From Stenotrophomonas hibiscicola ATCC 19867 (GTDB lineage Bacteria; Pseudomonadota; Gammaproteobacteria; Xanthomonadales; Xanthomonadaceae): 64,000 nucleotides of DNA. The notes beneath the pieces were generated by a model that searched no databases, was not told the origin of the DNA, and worked only from the letters and a program-made list of their open reading frames with translations. Of the stretch, positions 24,196 to 34,893 are shown piece by piece (the stretch's first letter is position 1; every line of letters starts with the position of its first letter). Both the position numbers and the translations under genes were made by a program. The stretch lies in NCBI RefSeq assembly GCF_000382065.1, contig NZ_KB907503.1:184682-248681 (forward strand), in the 5' to 3' direction.

Positions 24196-25807
24196 CCACC
24201 TGGACGTGGCGCTGCGTGCCCGCAGTGGCTGGGAAGCGATGGAGCTCGGCACCGCGCTGTCCCGCCGTCACGCGCGCGCGCTGTGGGGCAGCTGGCTGCT
24301 GGCCAGTGCACCGCTGTTCGTGATCTTCAACGCGCTGGGCTGGTGGCTGGATGCCTTCGGCTGGGCCTGGCTGGCGATGTGGTGGTGCAAACCGCTGTTC
24401 GAACGTGCGCCGTTGTATGTGCTGTCGCGCGGCATCTTCGGTGAACCAGTCGGCACGCTGGCCGCGCTGCGTGCGCAACGTCACTGGGGCAACAGCGGCT
24501 TCTGGGGCTACCTGGGTTGGCGTCGTTTCAGCGTGCTGCGCAGCCTGTGCCTGCCGGTGAACCTGCTGGAAGGCAACACACCGGGCCAGCGCGGCCCACG
24601 TCGTCGTGCAGTGGCAGCCGGCGCAGCGGGCGCGGCACTGGTACTGACCGTGACCTGCATGGCGTTCGAAGCCGTGCTGGTGTCCGGCGCGATCGGTGCG
24701 GTGTTCATGTTCATGCCACTGGAGCTGATGTCCGAATCATGGCGCGCCGCATGGGACATGATCGGCCAGGACACACCCGCATGGGCACGGCTGGGCTTCA
24801 ACCTGGCGTGCTGGCTGGCCTCGGTGCTGATCGGCCCGTTCTTCGTCGGTGCGGGCTTTGGCCTGTACTTGAACCGGCGCACGCAGATGGAAGCCTGGGA
24901 TGTGGAGATCGCCCTGCGCCGCCTGCGCGAGCGGCTGCTGCCGGCGGCATCGACGCTGGCCCTGCTGCTGTGCCTGGCACTGCCGCTGGTCTCCGCACCG
25001 GTGCATGCGCAGGACACAGACGCCGAGCCCGAACGCGCCATGGGCAAGCCCAACGACCGTGGCATCGACGCCGAGGAAGGCGACGAAGCACCGACCATCG
25101 ACCCGGGCAACACCCCGGCAACGATCTTCGGCGGTACGCCGGTGGACACCGCCGGTTTCCGTCAGGCAGTGAACCGCGCCTATGAAGACCCGCTGCAGCG
25201 CCCGACCCGCCAGGTCACCCGCTGGAAGCCGATCGAACAGGCCGAGGAAGAGAAGAAGGAAGACAAGCAGCTGCAGCGTGACACCAACAGCAACGGTGAA
25301 CGCAAAGCGCGCAAGGACGGCATCGCCTGGCTGGCGCGGCTGGCCGAATGGGGCCTGTGGGGGCTGCTCGGCGTCCTGCTGCTGGTGCTGCTGCTGACCG
25401 CACGGCTGTGGCTGCCGTGGCTGCGGGGCAGTGGCCGACGCAAGGCCGAGGCCGCACCGCCGGTGGTGGAGGAACAGGTGGAGTTGCCGGTGGTGCTGCC
25501 GCCGGACGTGGCCACCCAGGCCGGCCTGCTCTGGGACCAGGGCCGGCCGCGGCAGGCGCTGGCCCTTCTGTACCGCGCCAGCGTGCGCACGGTGGGCGAG
25601 CGCAGCGGTATCGCGCTTCCACCCGGTGCCACCGAAGCGCAATGCCTGCGCGCGTCGCGGCGCATGCCCGAGGCCAGCGACCGTGACCTGTTCGCGCGCA
25701 TCGTGCGCATGTGGCAGTACGCCGCCTACGGTGGCCGCCTGCCCAGCCGCGCCGATTTCGATGCATTGGCCGATACGCTGCGCCAGCAGTACCGGTGGCA
25801 GGCATGA
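24185..25807 (+). CDS. DUF4129-containing membrane protein
   Basis: The 540-residue protein has several N-terminal helices (residues about 35-220), a helix followed by a periplasmic stretch beginning PVHAQDTDAEPERAMGK, a charged linker (EQAEEEKKEDKQLQ), a membrane helix LWGLLGVLLLVLLLTARLWL, and a C-terminal DUF4129-type domain (QALALLYRASVRTV, ATEAQCLRASRR, WQYAAYGGRLPS). The start at 24185 lies within the SpoIIM end. Proteins like this accompany MoxR ATPases. Function is unknown beyond that association. Confidence 0.85.
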   Translation: MRIDHLDVALRARSGWEAMELGTALSRRHARALWGSWLLASAPLFVIFNALGWWLDAFGWAWLAMWWCKPLFERAPLYVLSRGIFGEPVGTLAALRAQRHWGNSGFWGYLGWRRFSVLRSLCLPVNLLEGNTPGQRGPRRRAVAAGAAGAALVLTVTCMAFEAVLVSGAIGAVFMFMPLELMSESWRAAWDMIGQDTPAWARLGFNLACWLASVLIGPFFVGAGFGLYLNRRTQMEAWDVEIALRRLRERLLPAASTLALLLCLALPLVSAPVHAQDTDAEPERAMGKPNDRGIDAEEGDEAPTIDPGNTPATIFGGTPVDTAGFRQAVNRAYEDPLQRPTRQVTRWKPIEQAEEEKKEDKQLQRDTNSNGERKARKDGIAWLARLAEWGLWGLLGVLLLVLLLTARLWLPWLRGSGRRKAEAAPPVVEEQVELPVVLPPDVATQAGLLWDQGRPRQALALLYRASVRTVGERSGIALPPGATEAQCLRASRRMPEASDRDLFARIVRMWQYAAYGGRLPSRADFDALADTLRQQYRWQA

Positions 25808-26984
25808 GCCCGCGCCTGTTCTGGTCGCTGCTGCTCGGTGCATTGGTGCTGGTCGGTGTACCGCTGACGATCCTTTACCTGCGCACGCATGAGCGGGTGA
25901 CCGAGACCGTGCAGCTGCCGCCGCAGGGCGAAGCTGGCTACAACCCGCTGTACGTGCTCGGCCAGGCCCTGCGCGCCGACGGCATTGACGTGCACTCGCG
26001 GCCACGGCTGGAACTGCGGCAAATGACGCTGGGGCCGCACGACACGGTGGTGCTGCTGCAGGACAGCAGCGAACTGCCGCCGCCCGTCGCCAGCGCGCTG
26101 CTGGACTGGGTCGATGGGGGCGGCCACCTGCTGGTGCGGACGCCGCCACCGGCCGAGGACGATGCCGGCAGCACGCAGGGGCCCCTGCTGGATCAGCTGG
26201 GCGTGGACAGCCTGTTCCAGCGCAGCGACTGCCAGCCGTTCCATGTCGACGACGATCCTGGTCACGTTGAGTTCTGTGGAGGCCGCCGCTTCACCCTGGG
26301 TTTTGCCGCCAGTGCACAGGCCGAACGTCGCTGGGGCACGGATCGCGACCTGGTGTTTGCGCGCCTGCGCCATGGCCAGGGCAAGGTGAGCGTGCTGGCC
26401 GACATGGAGTTCATGCGCAGCGAGGTGGACTCACCGGCAGCGCGCCTGGCATCGGCAGGGGGCAAGGCCAGCGACGGCCTGCACGACGCGTCGCACCGCG
26501 ACCTGACCCGCTATCTGCTCGATCCGAACTACGGCAAGGGTGCGGTCTGGCTGATCTACGCCAGCCGCCCGCCGTCGCTGTGGTCGCGCATGTTCTACCA
26601 GGGCTGGCCACTGTGGGCGCCACTGCTGCTGGCCCTGCTGGGCTGGTTGTGGGGCCGCTCGCAGCGCTTCGGCAGCCTGCTGCCGTCACCGGTACTGGAA
26701 CGCCGTTCGCTGCTGGAACACGTGCGTGCCAGTGGTGAACTGCTGCTGCGTTTCGGCCACGGTACGCGCCTGTACGAGGCCGTACTCGCCCTGTTCCTGC
26801 ACCGCCTGCGCCTGCGCGCACCGGTTGCGGCCGCACTGGATGGTGCGCCACGCGATCAGGCCATCGCCGAGCTGCTGAAGTGGCCTCAAGGCCGCGTTGC
26901 CAGCGCGCTCACGCCCCCTCCGCCGCACGATTCCTCCGCCCTGCGCGAGCGCATCCGCTTGCTGCTCCAGATGAGATCCCTGCT

Positions 26985-26988
<4 letters not shown>
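25804..26988 (+). CDS. DUF4350-containing protein
   Basis: The 394-residue product has an N-terminal membrane helix (LFWSLLLGALVLVGVPLTI). A periplasmic DUF4350 domain follows (GYNPLYVLGQALRADGIDV, VLLQDSSELPPP, WVDGGGHLLVRTP), then a second helix near residue 262-282 and a cytoplasmic tail with HVRASGELLLRFGH. The four-base overlap with DUF4129 and the next overlap with moxR show tight coupling. The domain resembles the beta subunit-like partner of MoxR systems. Catalysis is not expected. Confidence 0.88.
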
Positions 26989-27967
<979 letters not shown>

Positions 27968-27971
<4 letters not shown>

Positions 27972-29266
27972 GGCCGGCCCCGCTGCTGCTGGCGCTGCTG
28001 CTGGCCTGGGCCGCCTTGGGTGGCCTGGTGCTGGGCGGGTTGCTGCCGCGCTGGAGCTGGGCGCTGGCGGCACTGGCGATTGCCGTGCCGGCGTTGATGG
28101 ATCTGTGGCGGCAGTCGCGGCGTCCGTCGCCGCAGGTGCAACGCGAACTGCCCGAAGCGCTGGCACTGGGCGTGCGCCGCGATGCCGCGCTGCGGCTGCA
28201 GGCAGACACGTCGATGACGGTGCAGGTGTTCGACCTGGTGCCCGGCGGCTGGCCGCTGGAATCGCTGCCGCAGCGCGTGCGCCTGCAGGCCGGCAGCGCC
28301 TCCACCCTGCACTATCACCTGCACCCGCTGCAGCGTGGGCACTTCCGCTTTGAAGGCGTGCACCTGCGCATGCGCTCGCCGTGGCGCCTGTGGTGGCAGC
28401 AACGCACCCTGCCACCGGCGCTGGACGTGCGCGTCTACCCGAACTTCGTGCCGCTCACCCGCTTCGCGCTGTTCAGTGCGGACCAGGCCTCACGGCTGGT
28501 GGGTGCGCACGTGAAACGCCGGCGTGGCGAAGGCACCGACTTCCACCAGATGCGCGAGTACCGCGTGGGCGACAGCCTGCGCCAGCTCGACTGGAAGGCC
28601 ACGGCACGGGCACGCAAACTGGTCTCGCGTGAGTACCAGGACGAGAAGAACCAGCAGCTGCTGCTGATGCTCGACAGTGGCCGGCGCATGCTGGCCAGCG
28701 AAGGCGGGCTCTCGCATTTCGACCACGCCTTGAACGCTTCGCTGGTGGTGGCGTACCTGGCGCTGCGCCAGGGCGACGCCGCCGGCCTGTTTGCTGCCGG
28801 TGGCGAGCGCCGCTGGGTGGCGCCGCAGCGTGGCATGGGCACGGTCGAGCACCTGTTGCGTGCCAGCTACGACCTGCAGCCGCGCGCGGTGGCCACCGAC
28901 TACCTGGCCGCCGCCACCGAGGTATCGCTGCGCCAGCGTCGGCGCGCGCTGGTGATGCTGGTCAGCAACGTGCGCGACGAGGACATCGAAGACCTGCTGG
29001 CGGCAGTGCGCCTGCTGCAGCGGCGCCACCTGGTATGCGTGGCCAGCCTGCGCGAGCGCGAGCTGGACGGCGTGCTGGACAGCGAAGTGCAGACACTGGA
29101 AGACGCCACCCAGGCCGGTGCCGCCGCACTCTACCTGCAGCAGCGCGCGAAGGCGCACGAGGCACTGCGCAGCGAGAAGGTGATGGTGCTGGACGTGACC
29201 GCCGATGCCCTGCCCGCAGCGCTGGTGGAGCGCTACCTGGCAGTGAAGCGCGAAGGGTTGTTGTAG
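27968..29266 (+). CDS. DUF58 protein, VWA-like partner of MoxR
   Basis: The 432-residue protein has two N-terminal membrane helices (LLLALLLAWAALGGLVLGG), then a beta-rich part, then the DUF58 signature GEGTDFHQMREYRVGDSLRQ LDWKATAR (split here for clarity) near residues 180-210. A VWA-like domain follows with LMLDSGRRM and VMLVSNVRDEDIEDL. The Asp-x-Ser part of a metal-ion site is present. It ends the RDD-SpoIIM-DUF4129-DUF4350-MoxR-DUF58 operon and is followed by a SMAG pair. Confidence 0.93.
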
Positions 29267-29282
29267 CCCTGCGCTTGACCGG

Positions 29283-29342
29283 AGCCGAGCGTGGGCTCGG
29301 CTCTACGGAACAACACGTGTAGAGCCGAGCCCATGCTCGGCT
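29283..29342. repeat. Inverted pair of SMAG palindromes
   Basis: Elements at 29283-29306 (reverse) and 29319-29342 (forward) with AGCCGAGC / GCTCGGCT arms lie 12 bases apart between convergent genes. They can fold into a single long hairpin and may end both transcripts. Confidence 0.85.
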
Positions 29343-29348
29343 GCCGTA

Positions 29349-29972
29349 TCAGCGCTCACCCAACAACCGCCGCTCCAACCGCTCCACCGCGCGCTGCAGC
29401 AGCACCCGGTTGCGGGCCAGCTTCATCCACTGCGGCAGGCGCGAGAACATGGATCGGTGATGGCCGCTGCCTTCGCGCAGTCTGGCCGCGGCGTAGTCGT
29501 GCAATGCCTGCAGGTGCTCGGCGTTATACGCCCACAGCAGGCCAGCCGAGGTTTTTTCCACCAACCTCAAAGGCAGGCCGAAGTCCGGGTCGATGGCTTC
29601 GTTGCCAAGCCACCGCGACCGGGTGACCTCGACATCGCTGCTGCGCCCACATTGGCTGCAGTCCGCAGCCATGGTCCGCAGCGGCGGGGTGGCACGGGCA
29701 CGACGTACCTCGATGCGTACCCACTGGTGGCCGCAATAACCACACGGCCGGTAACCGCTGTAGCGCACCGGTCCTACCCAGTCTCCGGAGCCACAGCGGC
29801 TGCAACCGCAGCCGCCGTTCAATGCCTGGCTGCAACCCAGGCACCGGAAGCGGCGTGAATCAGGCGTACCTACCACCCAACCCGGCGTGTCACATCGATT
29901 GCAACGCACCGCCACCCGGTCTGCATAGCGCAGCAGAGAGTGACCGTCGTCCCGGTGGCGCCCTGCCACCAT
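29349..29972 (-). CDS. Multi-zinc-ribbon hypothetical protein
   Basis: The 207-residue product has at least five Cys-x2-Cys pairs in its first 115 residues (CNRCDTPG, CLGCSQ, CSRCGSG, CGYCGHQ, CSQCGRS). That is enough for two or three zinc ribbons. The C-terminal half is helical and basic (RLPQWMKLARNRVLLQRAVER), possibly nucleic-acid binding. Its ATG shares one base with the stop of the YgiC-like gene (TGATG), so translation is coupled. I do not recognise a family function. The last codons run into the SMAG pair. Confidence 0.72.
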   Translation of the reverse strand: MVAGRHRDDGHSLLRYADRVAVRCNRCDTPGWVVGTPDSRRFRCLGCSQALNGGCGCSRCGSGDWVGPVRYSGYRPCGYCGHQWVRIEVRRARATPPLRTMAADCSQCGRSSDVEVTRSRWLGNEAIDPDFGLPLRLVEKTSAGLLWAYNAEHLQALHDYAAARLREGSGHHRSMFSRLPQWMKLARNRVLLQRAVERLERRLLGER

Positions 29973-31150
29973 CAGACGTAGATCCGCGTCGGCGCCTCAT
30001 CAACGATTGCGTGCGGCACGAAGCGCGCACTGTCGCGGGTGATCGCGCTGTCGTCCTCGCGGATACCGATGCCGCAGGCGTGGTCACCGATCACCCAGCT
30101 GCCGATCAGCGGGTAGCCGCCTTCGAAGCGGGTCAGCGGATGCGCGCGCTGGATGATCGCCGGGCCGTCGTAGGGACCGTCGCTGCGCTGGGTGCTGCCA
30201 TCGGCCAGGTGCATCTCGATGTTCGCGCCTTCGCGCGAGAACAGCGGCTTGCGCACCCAGCCCGAGGCCAGCATGCTGCCGTCATCGAAGTGCGCTTCCA
30301 GCAGGTTCGGATGGCCCACGTTGCGCTGCCACAGCAGCGGCAGGATGCCCTTGTTGCTCAGCACCGCCTTCCACGCCGGTTCCAGCAGCTGCATGCCCGA
30401 ACCGGGCAGCGCGCGACCGAATTCCTCGGCCATCAGGTCTTCCAGCGGGTACAGCTTGAACAGCGTGCCGATCACCGAATCATCCAGCGCGGTGAAGCGG
30501 CCGTCCTCGGACAGACCGATGTCCTCGATGGCGATGGCCTGGCCATGCAGGCCGGCCTGCGAGGCGCAGTCGCGCAGGTACTCGACCGTGCCACGGTCTT
30601 CCTCCGAACTGCCCACCGCGCTGAAGTACAGCGGCGGCGGCAGCTGTGAAGCCAGTTCGCCGAAACGCTCGACCAGCGCCTCGTGGATCGCATTGAACTG
30701 GTCGGCGTGCTGCGGCAGGCGACCGGCGTTGCGCTGGTCTTCCAGCCACTGCCACTGGAAGAAGCTGGCCTCGAACAGCGAGGTCGGCGTGTCGTAGTTC
30801 AGTTCGTACAGCTTGGCCGGGCCGGTACCGTCGTAGGCCAGGTCCAGGCGCCCGTACAGGTTTGGCTGGCGCTGGCGCCAGCTGTCGGCGATCCAGTCGC
30901 GGTAGTGCGACGGAATCGCCAGCTGGTCCATTAACCGTTCACTGGCGATGACATCGCCCACCAGGTCCAGCGCCATCTGGTGCAGCTCGGCGCTGGGGTC
31001 TTCGATGTCCTGTTCGATCTGGCGCAGGGTGAAGGCGTAGTACGCGCTTTCATCCCAGTACGGCTGGCCGTCGATGGTGTGGAAGCGGAAACCCGCCTCT
31101 TCCGCGCGTACCCGCCACTGGGCACGCTCGGCAATCCGGATGCGCTGCAT
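29972..31150 (-). CDS. ygiC: Glutathionylspermidine synthase-like ATP-grasp protein (YgiC type)
   Basis: The product, 392 residues from ATG 31150, matches the C-terminal ATP-grasp synthetase of Gsp in its short bacterial form. Blocks are YWDESAYYAFTL, GRLDLAYDGTGPAKLYELNYDTPTSLFE (shown across two conserved parts), VLSNKGILPLLW and GPYDGPAIIQRAHPL. E. coli YgiC and YjfC are the closest described types and do not show Gsp synthesis in vitro. The neighbour encodes a YgiB-like DUF1190 protein, as in E. coli. Substrate unknown. Confidence 0.9.
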   Translation of the reverse strand: MQRIRIAERAQWRVRAEEAGFRFHTIDGQPYWDESAYYAFTLRQIEQDIEDPSAELHQMALDLVGDVIASERLMDQLAIPSHYRDWIADSWRQRQPNLYGRLDLAYDGTGPAKLYELNYDTPTSLFEASFFQWQWLEDQRNAGRLPQHADQFNAIHEALVERFGELASQLPPPLYFSAVGSSEEDRGTVEYLRDCASQAGLHGQAIAIEDIGLSEDGRFTALDDSVIGTLFKLYPLEDLMAEEFGRALPGSGMQLLEPAWKAVLSNKGILPLLWQRNVGHPNLLEAHFDDGSMLASGWVRKPLFSREGANIEMHLADGSTQRSDGPYDGPAIIQRAHPLTRFEGGYPLIGSWVIGDHACGIGIREDDSAITRDSARFVPHAIVDEAPTRIYV

Positions 31151-31157
31151 GGGTCGA

Positions 31158-31730
31158 TCAGCCGCCGTAGCTGCCGCTGGTGCTGCGGCGTGCGCTGGTG
31201 TTGCCGAAGCCACCACGGCTGGCAGTGACCGCACGGTTCGGCTCGCTGGTGACCGGCGCCAGGCCAGCCTTGCCGGCACCGATGCCGCTGGCGGTGTTCA
31301 GGCCACCGGTGCCGCCCGGTGCCGGGCGCGCCCAGCCAGCGTTCTTGTCCTGGTAAGCCGGTGCCGACGCCGGCGCCTGCGGGGCGAGGCCGCCGCGGTT
31401 GCTCAGCATCTGCGACATGAAGAAGCCCATCATCATCGGGCCGATGAACGAGGTACCCGCCGAAGTGTGCTGCTGCACGCACTGTTCCGGCTTGTAGTCC
31501 TTCTCGCAGGCTTCCTTGCTGGCGTACTTCGGCGCCGCATCGGCGGCCTGCTTCTGCGCTTCGGCGAAGGCATTGCGGCACGACGACGGATCGCCGGTGG
31601 CCTCGGTGCAGGCTTCCACCGAGGTGTACAGGCCTTCCTGCACCTTCACCTCCGGCTCCTTCTGGCAGGCGGTGAACAGCAGCGGCGCGGCGCTCATCAG
31701 CAGCAGCGCGGTGGTGCGGGAACGTTTCAT
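31158..31730 (-). CDS. ygiB: DUF1190 lipoprotein (YgiB type)
   Basis: The 190-residue product starts at ATG 31730 with a signal peptide and lipobox FTAC near residue 20. Paired cysteine blocks follow (YTSVEACTEATGDPSSCRNAF and YASKEACEKDYKPEQC), typical of DUF1190. The C-terminal third is Gly/Ser/Ala-rich and ends GSYGG. It precedes the YgiC-like gene by seven bases on the same strand, the same pair as ygiBC in E. coli. Probably periplasmic and anchored. Confidence 0.88.
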   Translation of the reverse strand: MKRSRTTALLLMSAAPLLFTACQKEPEVKVQEGLYTSVEACTEATGDPSSCRNAFAEAQKQAADAAPKYASKEACEKDYKPEQCVQQHTSAGTSFIGPMMMGFFMSQMLSNRGGLAPQAPASAPAYQDKNAGWARPAPGGTGGLNTASGIGAGKAGLAPVTSEPNRAVTASRGGFGNTSARRSTSGSYGG

Positions 31731-31842
31731 GGCCTCATGCCCTGTCGACGGATCAATGCCCCAATGATGCCAAATCCGGGCCAGCAACCGGAGTCGGCAA
31801 AGTGGGAAAGATGAACGGCCTTTCATTTTCGTCGTTCCCCAT

Positions 31843-32044
31843 CATCCACGCGTGGCGTGGATCCATCGTGTCGACCAAGGTCGACACCTACCACGAGCAA
31901 CGCAGAGCGCCGGCCCCGACAGATCGCGGGAAACTGTCGAAGGCGGGGTGGGTCCGCTGGCGGGGGTGTCCGCGGCATGGATGCCGCGGCCAAGCCCCCA
32001 AGGAAGGGTTTACGGCGTCCCCCGCCAGCGGACCCACCCCGCCT
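31843..32044 (+). repeat. Composite ~200-bp hairpin repeat, copy 1
   Basis: Starts with a SMAG-like unit (ATCCACG..CGTGGAT and GTGTCGAC / GTCGACAC ending CTAC near 31892). It then runs through a linker to a 25-bp perfect inverted repeat with arms 31942-31966 and 32019-32043 (first bases GGCGGGGTGGGTCCG). An inner palindrome GCGGCATG / CATGCCGC-like lies in the loop. A second copy in reverse orientation is at 61938-62137 and shares the SMAG part, linker and arms in the same order. It lies between ygiB and ilvD. Confidence 0.8.
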
Positions 32045-32058
32045 CCCGCAGGAAGCCC

Positions 32059-32106
32059 GCTGTTGCTTCGGCTGTTGCTTCGGCGGGTGCTTCGGCGGGT
32101 GCCGGG
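32059..32106 (+). repeat. 12-bp tandem repeat, four units
   Basis: Units GCTGTTGCTTCG, GCTGTTGCTTCG, GCGGGTGCTTCG and GCGGGTGCCGGG follow one another directly after the composite repeat. The rest of the gap to ilvD (32107-32208) holds a GGTTGC / GCAACC hairpin at 32134-32149. I see no clear promoter or leader peptide. Confidence 0.75.
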
Positions 32107-32208
32107 CGCAGCCCGGCCGGACCACCTCCGGTGGTTGCAGCAGCAACCGAAAAAATTGGCCATGATCGGCTGACTCCCACGTCGTACGGCCCGCCCGTTC
32201 CGCCAGCC

Positions 32209-34047
32209 ATGCCCGAATACCGTTCCCGCACCTCCACCGCCGGCCGCAACATGGCCGGCGCCCGCGCCCTGTGGCGTGCCACCGGCATGAAGGACGGCGA
32301 CTTCCACAAGCCGATCATCGCCATCGCCAACTCCTTCACCCAGTTCGTGCCCGGCCACGTGCACCTGAAGGACCTCGGCCAGCTGGTCGCGCGCGAGATC
32401 GAACAGGTCGGCGGCGTCGCCAAGGAATTCAACACCATCGCCGTGGACGACGGCATCGCGATGGGCCACGACGGCATGCTGTATTCGCTGCCCAGCCGCG
32501 AGATCATCGCCGACGCCGTGGAGTACATGGTCAACGCGCACTGTGCCGACGCACTGGTGTGCATCAGCAACTGCGACAAGATCACCCCCGGCATGCTGAT
32601 GGCCGCGCTGCGCCTGAACATCCCGGTGGTGTTCGTGTCCGGCGGGCCGATGGAAGCGGGCAAGACCAGGCTGTCCGAGCACAAGCTGGACCTGGTCGAT
32701 GCAATGGTGGTGGCCGCCGATGACAGCGCCTCCGACGAGAAGGTGGCCGCATTCGAGCGCAGCGCCTGCCCTACCTGCGGCTCCTGCTCGGGTATGTTCA
32801 CCGCCAACTCGATGAACTGCCTGACCGAGGCGCTGGGCCTGTCACTGCCCGGCAACGGCACCACGTTGGCCACCCACGCCGACCGTGAGGCGCTGTTCCG
32901 CCGTGCCGGGCGCCTGATCGTCGAACTCTGCCATCGCTGGTATGGCGGCGAAGACCCGAGCGCGCTGCCGCGCGGCATCGCCACCCAGGCCGCGTTCGCC
33001 AATGCAATGACCCTGGATATCGCCATGGGCGGTTCCACCAACACCATCCTGCACCTGCTGGCCGCCGCGCAGGAAGCGGAGGTCGACTTCGACCTGACCC
33101 ACATCGACGCGCTGTCGCGGCGCGTACCGCAGCTGTGCAAGGTGGCGCCGAATACGCCGAAGTACCACATCGAGGACGTGCACCGCGCCGGCGGCGTGTT
33201 CGGCATCCTCGGTGAACTGGAGCGCGCCGGCCTGCTCGAAACCACGGTGCCGACCGTACACAGCACCAGCCTGGCCGAAGCGCTGGAACGCTGGGACGTG
33301 GTGCGCAATGACAACGACACCCTGCACACCTTCTTCAAGGCAGGCCCGGCCGGCATTCCCACCCAGGAGGCCTTCAGCCAGGCCACGCGCTGGCCGACGC
33401 TGGACGTGGACCGCGCCGAAGGCTGCATCCGCTCGCTGCAGCACGCGTACTCACTGGAAGGCGGCCTCGCCGTGCTGCGCGGCAACCTGGCCGTCGATGG
33501 CTGCGTGGTGAAAACCGCCGGCGTGGACGAGTCGATCCACGTGTTCGAAGGCCCTGCGCGCGTCTATGAAAGCCAGGACGCGGCCGTCGCCGGCATCCTC
33601 GCCGACGAAGTGCAACCCGGCGAGGTGGTGGTGATCCGCTACGAAGGCCCGAAGGGTGGCCCGGGCATGCAGGAAATGCTGTACCCGACCAGCTATCTGA
33701 AGTCGAAGGGGCTGGGCAAACAGTGCGCGCTGCTCACGGATGGCCGCTTCTCCGGCGGCACCTCGGGCCTGTCGATCGGCCACGTCTCGCCGGAGGCCGC
33801 CAGCGGCGGTGTCATCGGCCTGGTGGAAGATGGCGACCGCATCCGCATCGACATCCCTGCCCGCCGCATCGATCTGCTGCTGGACGAGGCCGTGCTGGCC
33901 CAGCGCCGCAGCGACGCCGATGCGCGTGGTTGGAAGCCGCGCGAAGCACGCCCGCGCAAGGTCACCAGCGCACTGAAGGCCTACGCACTGCTGGCGACCA
34001 GCGCCGACAAGGGCGCCGTCCGCAACACCGCTCTGCTCGGCGATTGA
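32209..34047 (+). CDS. ilvD: Dihydroxy-acid dehydratase
   Basis: The 612-residue iron-sulfur enzyme makes the 2-keto acids of valine, leucine and isoleucine. Cluster cysteines are visible in [14 protein letters not shown] and [18 protein letters not shown]. The active region [17 protein letters not shown] lies near residue 515. The start [19 protein letters not shown] at 32209 agrees with family length; the open frame upstream runs through the repeat element. No other ilv gene is nearby. Confidence 0.97.
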   Translation: MPEYRSRTSTAGRNMAGARALWRATGMKDGDFHKPIIAIANSFTQFVPGHVHLKDLGQLVAREIEQVGGVAKEFNTIAVDDGIAMGHDGMLYSLPSREIIADAVEYMVNAHCADALVCISNCDKITPGMLMAALRLNIPVVFVSGGPMEAGKTRLSEHKLDLVDAMVVAADDSASDEKVAAFERSACPTCGSCSGMFTANSMNCLTEALGLSLPGNGTTLATHADREALFRRAGRLIVELCHRWYGGEDPSALPRGIATQAAFANAMTLDIAMGGSTNTILHLLAAAQEAEVDFDLTHIDALSRRVPQLCKVAPNTPKYHIEDVHRAGGVFGILGELERAGLLETTVPTVHSTSLAEALERWDVVRNDNDTLHTFFKAGPAGIPTQEAFSQATRWPTLDVDRAEGCIRSLQHAYSLEGGLAVLRGNLAVDGCVVKTAGVDESIHVFEGPARVYESQDAAVAGILADEVQPGEVVVIRYEGPKGGPGMQEMLYPTSYLKSKGLGKQCALLTDGRFSGGTSGLSIGHVSPEAASGGVIGLVEDGDRIRIDIPARRIDLLLDEAVLAQRRSDADARGWKPREARPRKVTSALKAYALLATSADKGAVRNTALLGD

Positions 34048-34053
34048 TGAAGA

Positions 34054-34090
34054 GGGGTCGGATCCCTTTCGCAGAAAGGGCTCCGACCCC
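34054..34090. terminator. Long hairpin after ilvD
   Basis: GGGGTCGGA and CCCTTTC pair with GAAAGGG and TCCGACCCC around a GCA loop, with small mismatches at the centre join. No T-run follows, so it may stabilise or end the ilvD transcript without being a classic terminator. Confidence 0.6.
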
Positions 34091-34186
34091 GGCACAGCAT
34101 TCCAGTCACTGTGGGTCGCAATGATGGTCCAGCCGTCATGTGACTCGCCGCGCGTGCAATCGCGCCGTGACAGTCCGATCTTCGAG

Positions 34187-34211
34187 GTTGCCGGCCAGCG
34201 GCCGGCACTAC
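34187..34211 (-). repeat. SMAG palindrome, GCCGGCC subtype
   Basis: TTGCCGGCC / GGCCGGCA arms end in CTAC (GTAG on the minus strand). Same subtype as the pair at 59191-59254. It lies just before the following secreted protein gene. Confidence 0.75.
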
Positions 34212-34260
34212 CCGGACGATCTGCTACGGTGCCGGGGTACTCACTGACACGGAGGTTGTG

Positions 34261-34872
34261 ATGACGTTGCTTTCGCTTGCCCTGGCCGCTGCGCTGGGCG
34301 CCGCACCCGAACCGTCGAAGGCGCCGGACTGCAGCTACGACCGCGATGCGATGCTGGCGATGGAACCGGATGCGTTCGACCAGGACCTGGAAGGCGGCTG
34401 GCGACCGCTGGCCGAGCGCGGTTGCCAGCGCGAAGCGGCCGATCTGCTTGCCGCCTACAGCGCCCTGCCCAAGGCGGCGGGCAACACCACCATCATCTGG
34501 CACGAAGGCCAGCTGCGCGCCGAGCTCGGGCAGACGGCCCAGGCGATTGCGCTGATGCAACGCACCTACAAGCCTAAGGACAAGGATCCCGGTTACTGGA
34601 ATGCCTACGTGGACGGCACGGTTGCGTTCCTGCAGCACGACCGTGCGGCACTGGAAAAGGCCCGCGCGGCGCTGGTCGCGATTCCCACACCGGAGGGTTT
34701 CGCCGGGGCGTTGAAGGATGGGCGCTACCACTTCACGACCGCAGGCGGGCAGAAGGTGGATGTGGCCTGGCCACCGAACCTGGACGTGCTCGATGGCTTC
34801 CTGCGCTGCTTTGATCGCGATTACCACAACGCCTATGGCAACCAGGCCTGCCGGAAGCCGGAGGGCGGTTGA
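34261..34872 (+). CDS. Secreted hypothetical protein with TPR-like helices
   Basis: From ATG 34261 (GGAGG at 34252-34256) the product is 203 residues with a signal peptide (LLSLALAAALGAAPE). The mature part is helical with TPR-like spacing (AADLLAAYSALPKAA, GQTAQAIALMQRTYK, DRAALEKARAALVAI) and two to three cysteines near the ends that could form disulfides. GTG 34258 is an overlapping alternative start. No known function. Confidence 0.7.
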   Translation: MTLLSLALAAALGAAPEPSKAPDCSYDRDAMLAMEPDAFDQDLEGGWRPLAERGCQREAADLLAAYSALPKAAGNTTIIWHEGQLRAELGQTAQAIALMQRTYKPKDKDPGYWNAYVDGTVAFLQHDRAALEKARAALVAIPTPEGFAGALKDGRYHFTTAGGQKVDVAWPPNLDVLDGFLRCFDRDYHNAYGNQACRKPEGG

Positions 34873-34893
34873 GCGACAGCGTGCGTGGTGGGG

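Noticed and set aside
31852-32208. 119-codon extension of ilvD through the composite repeat
   Set aside because: The translation runs through the inverted repeat and tandem repeat and has no family match. IlvD starts at MPEYRSRTS.
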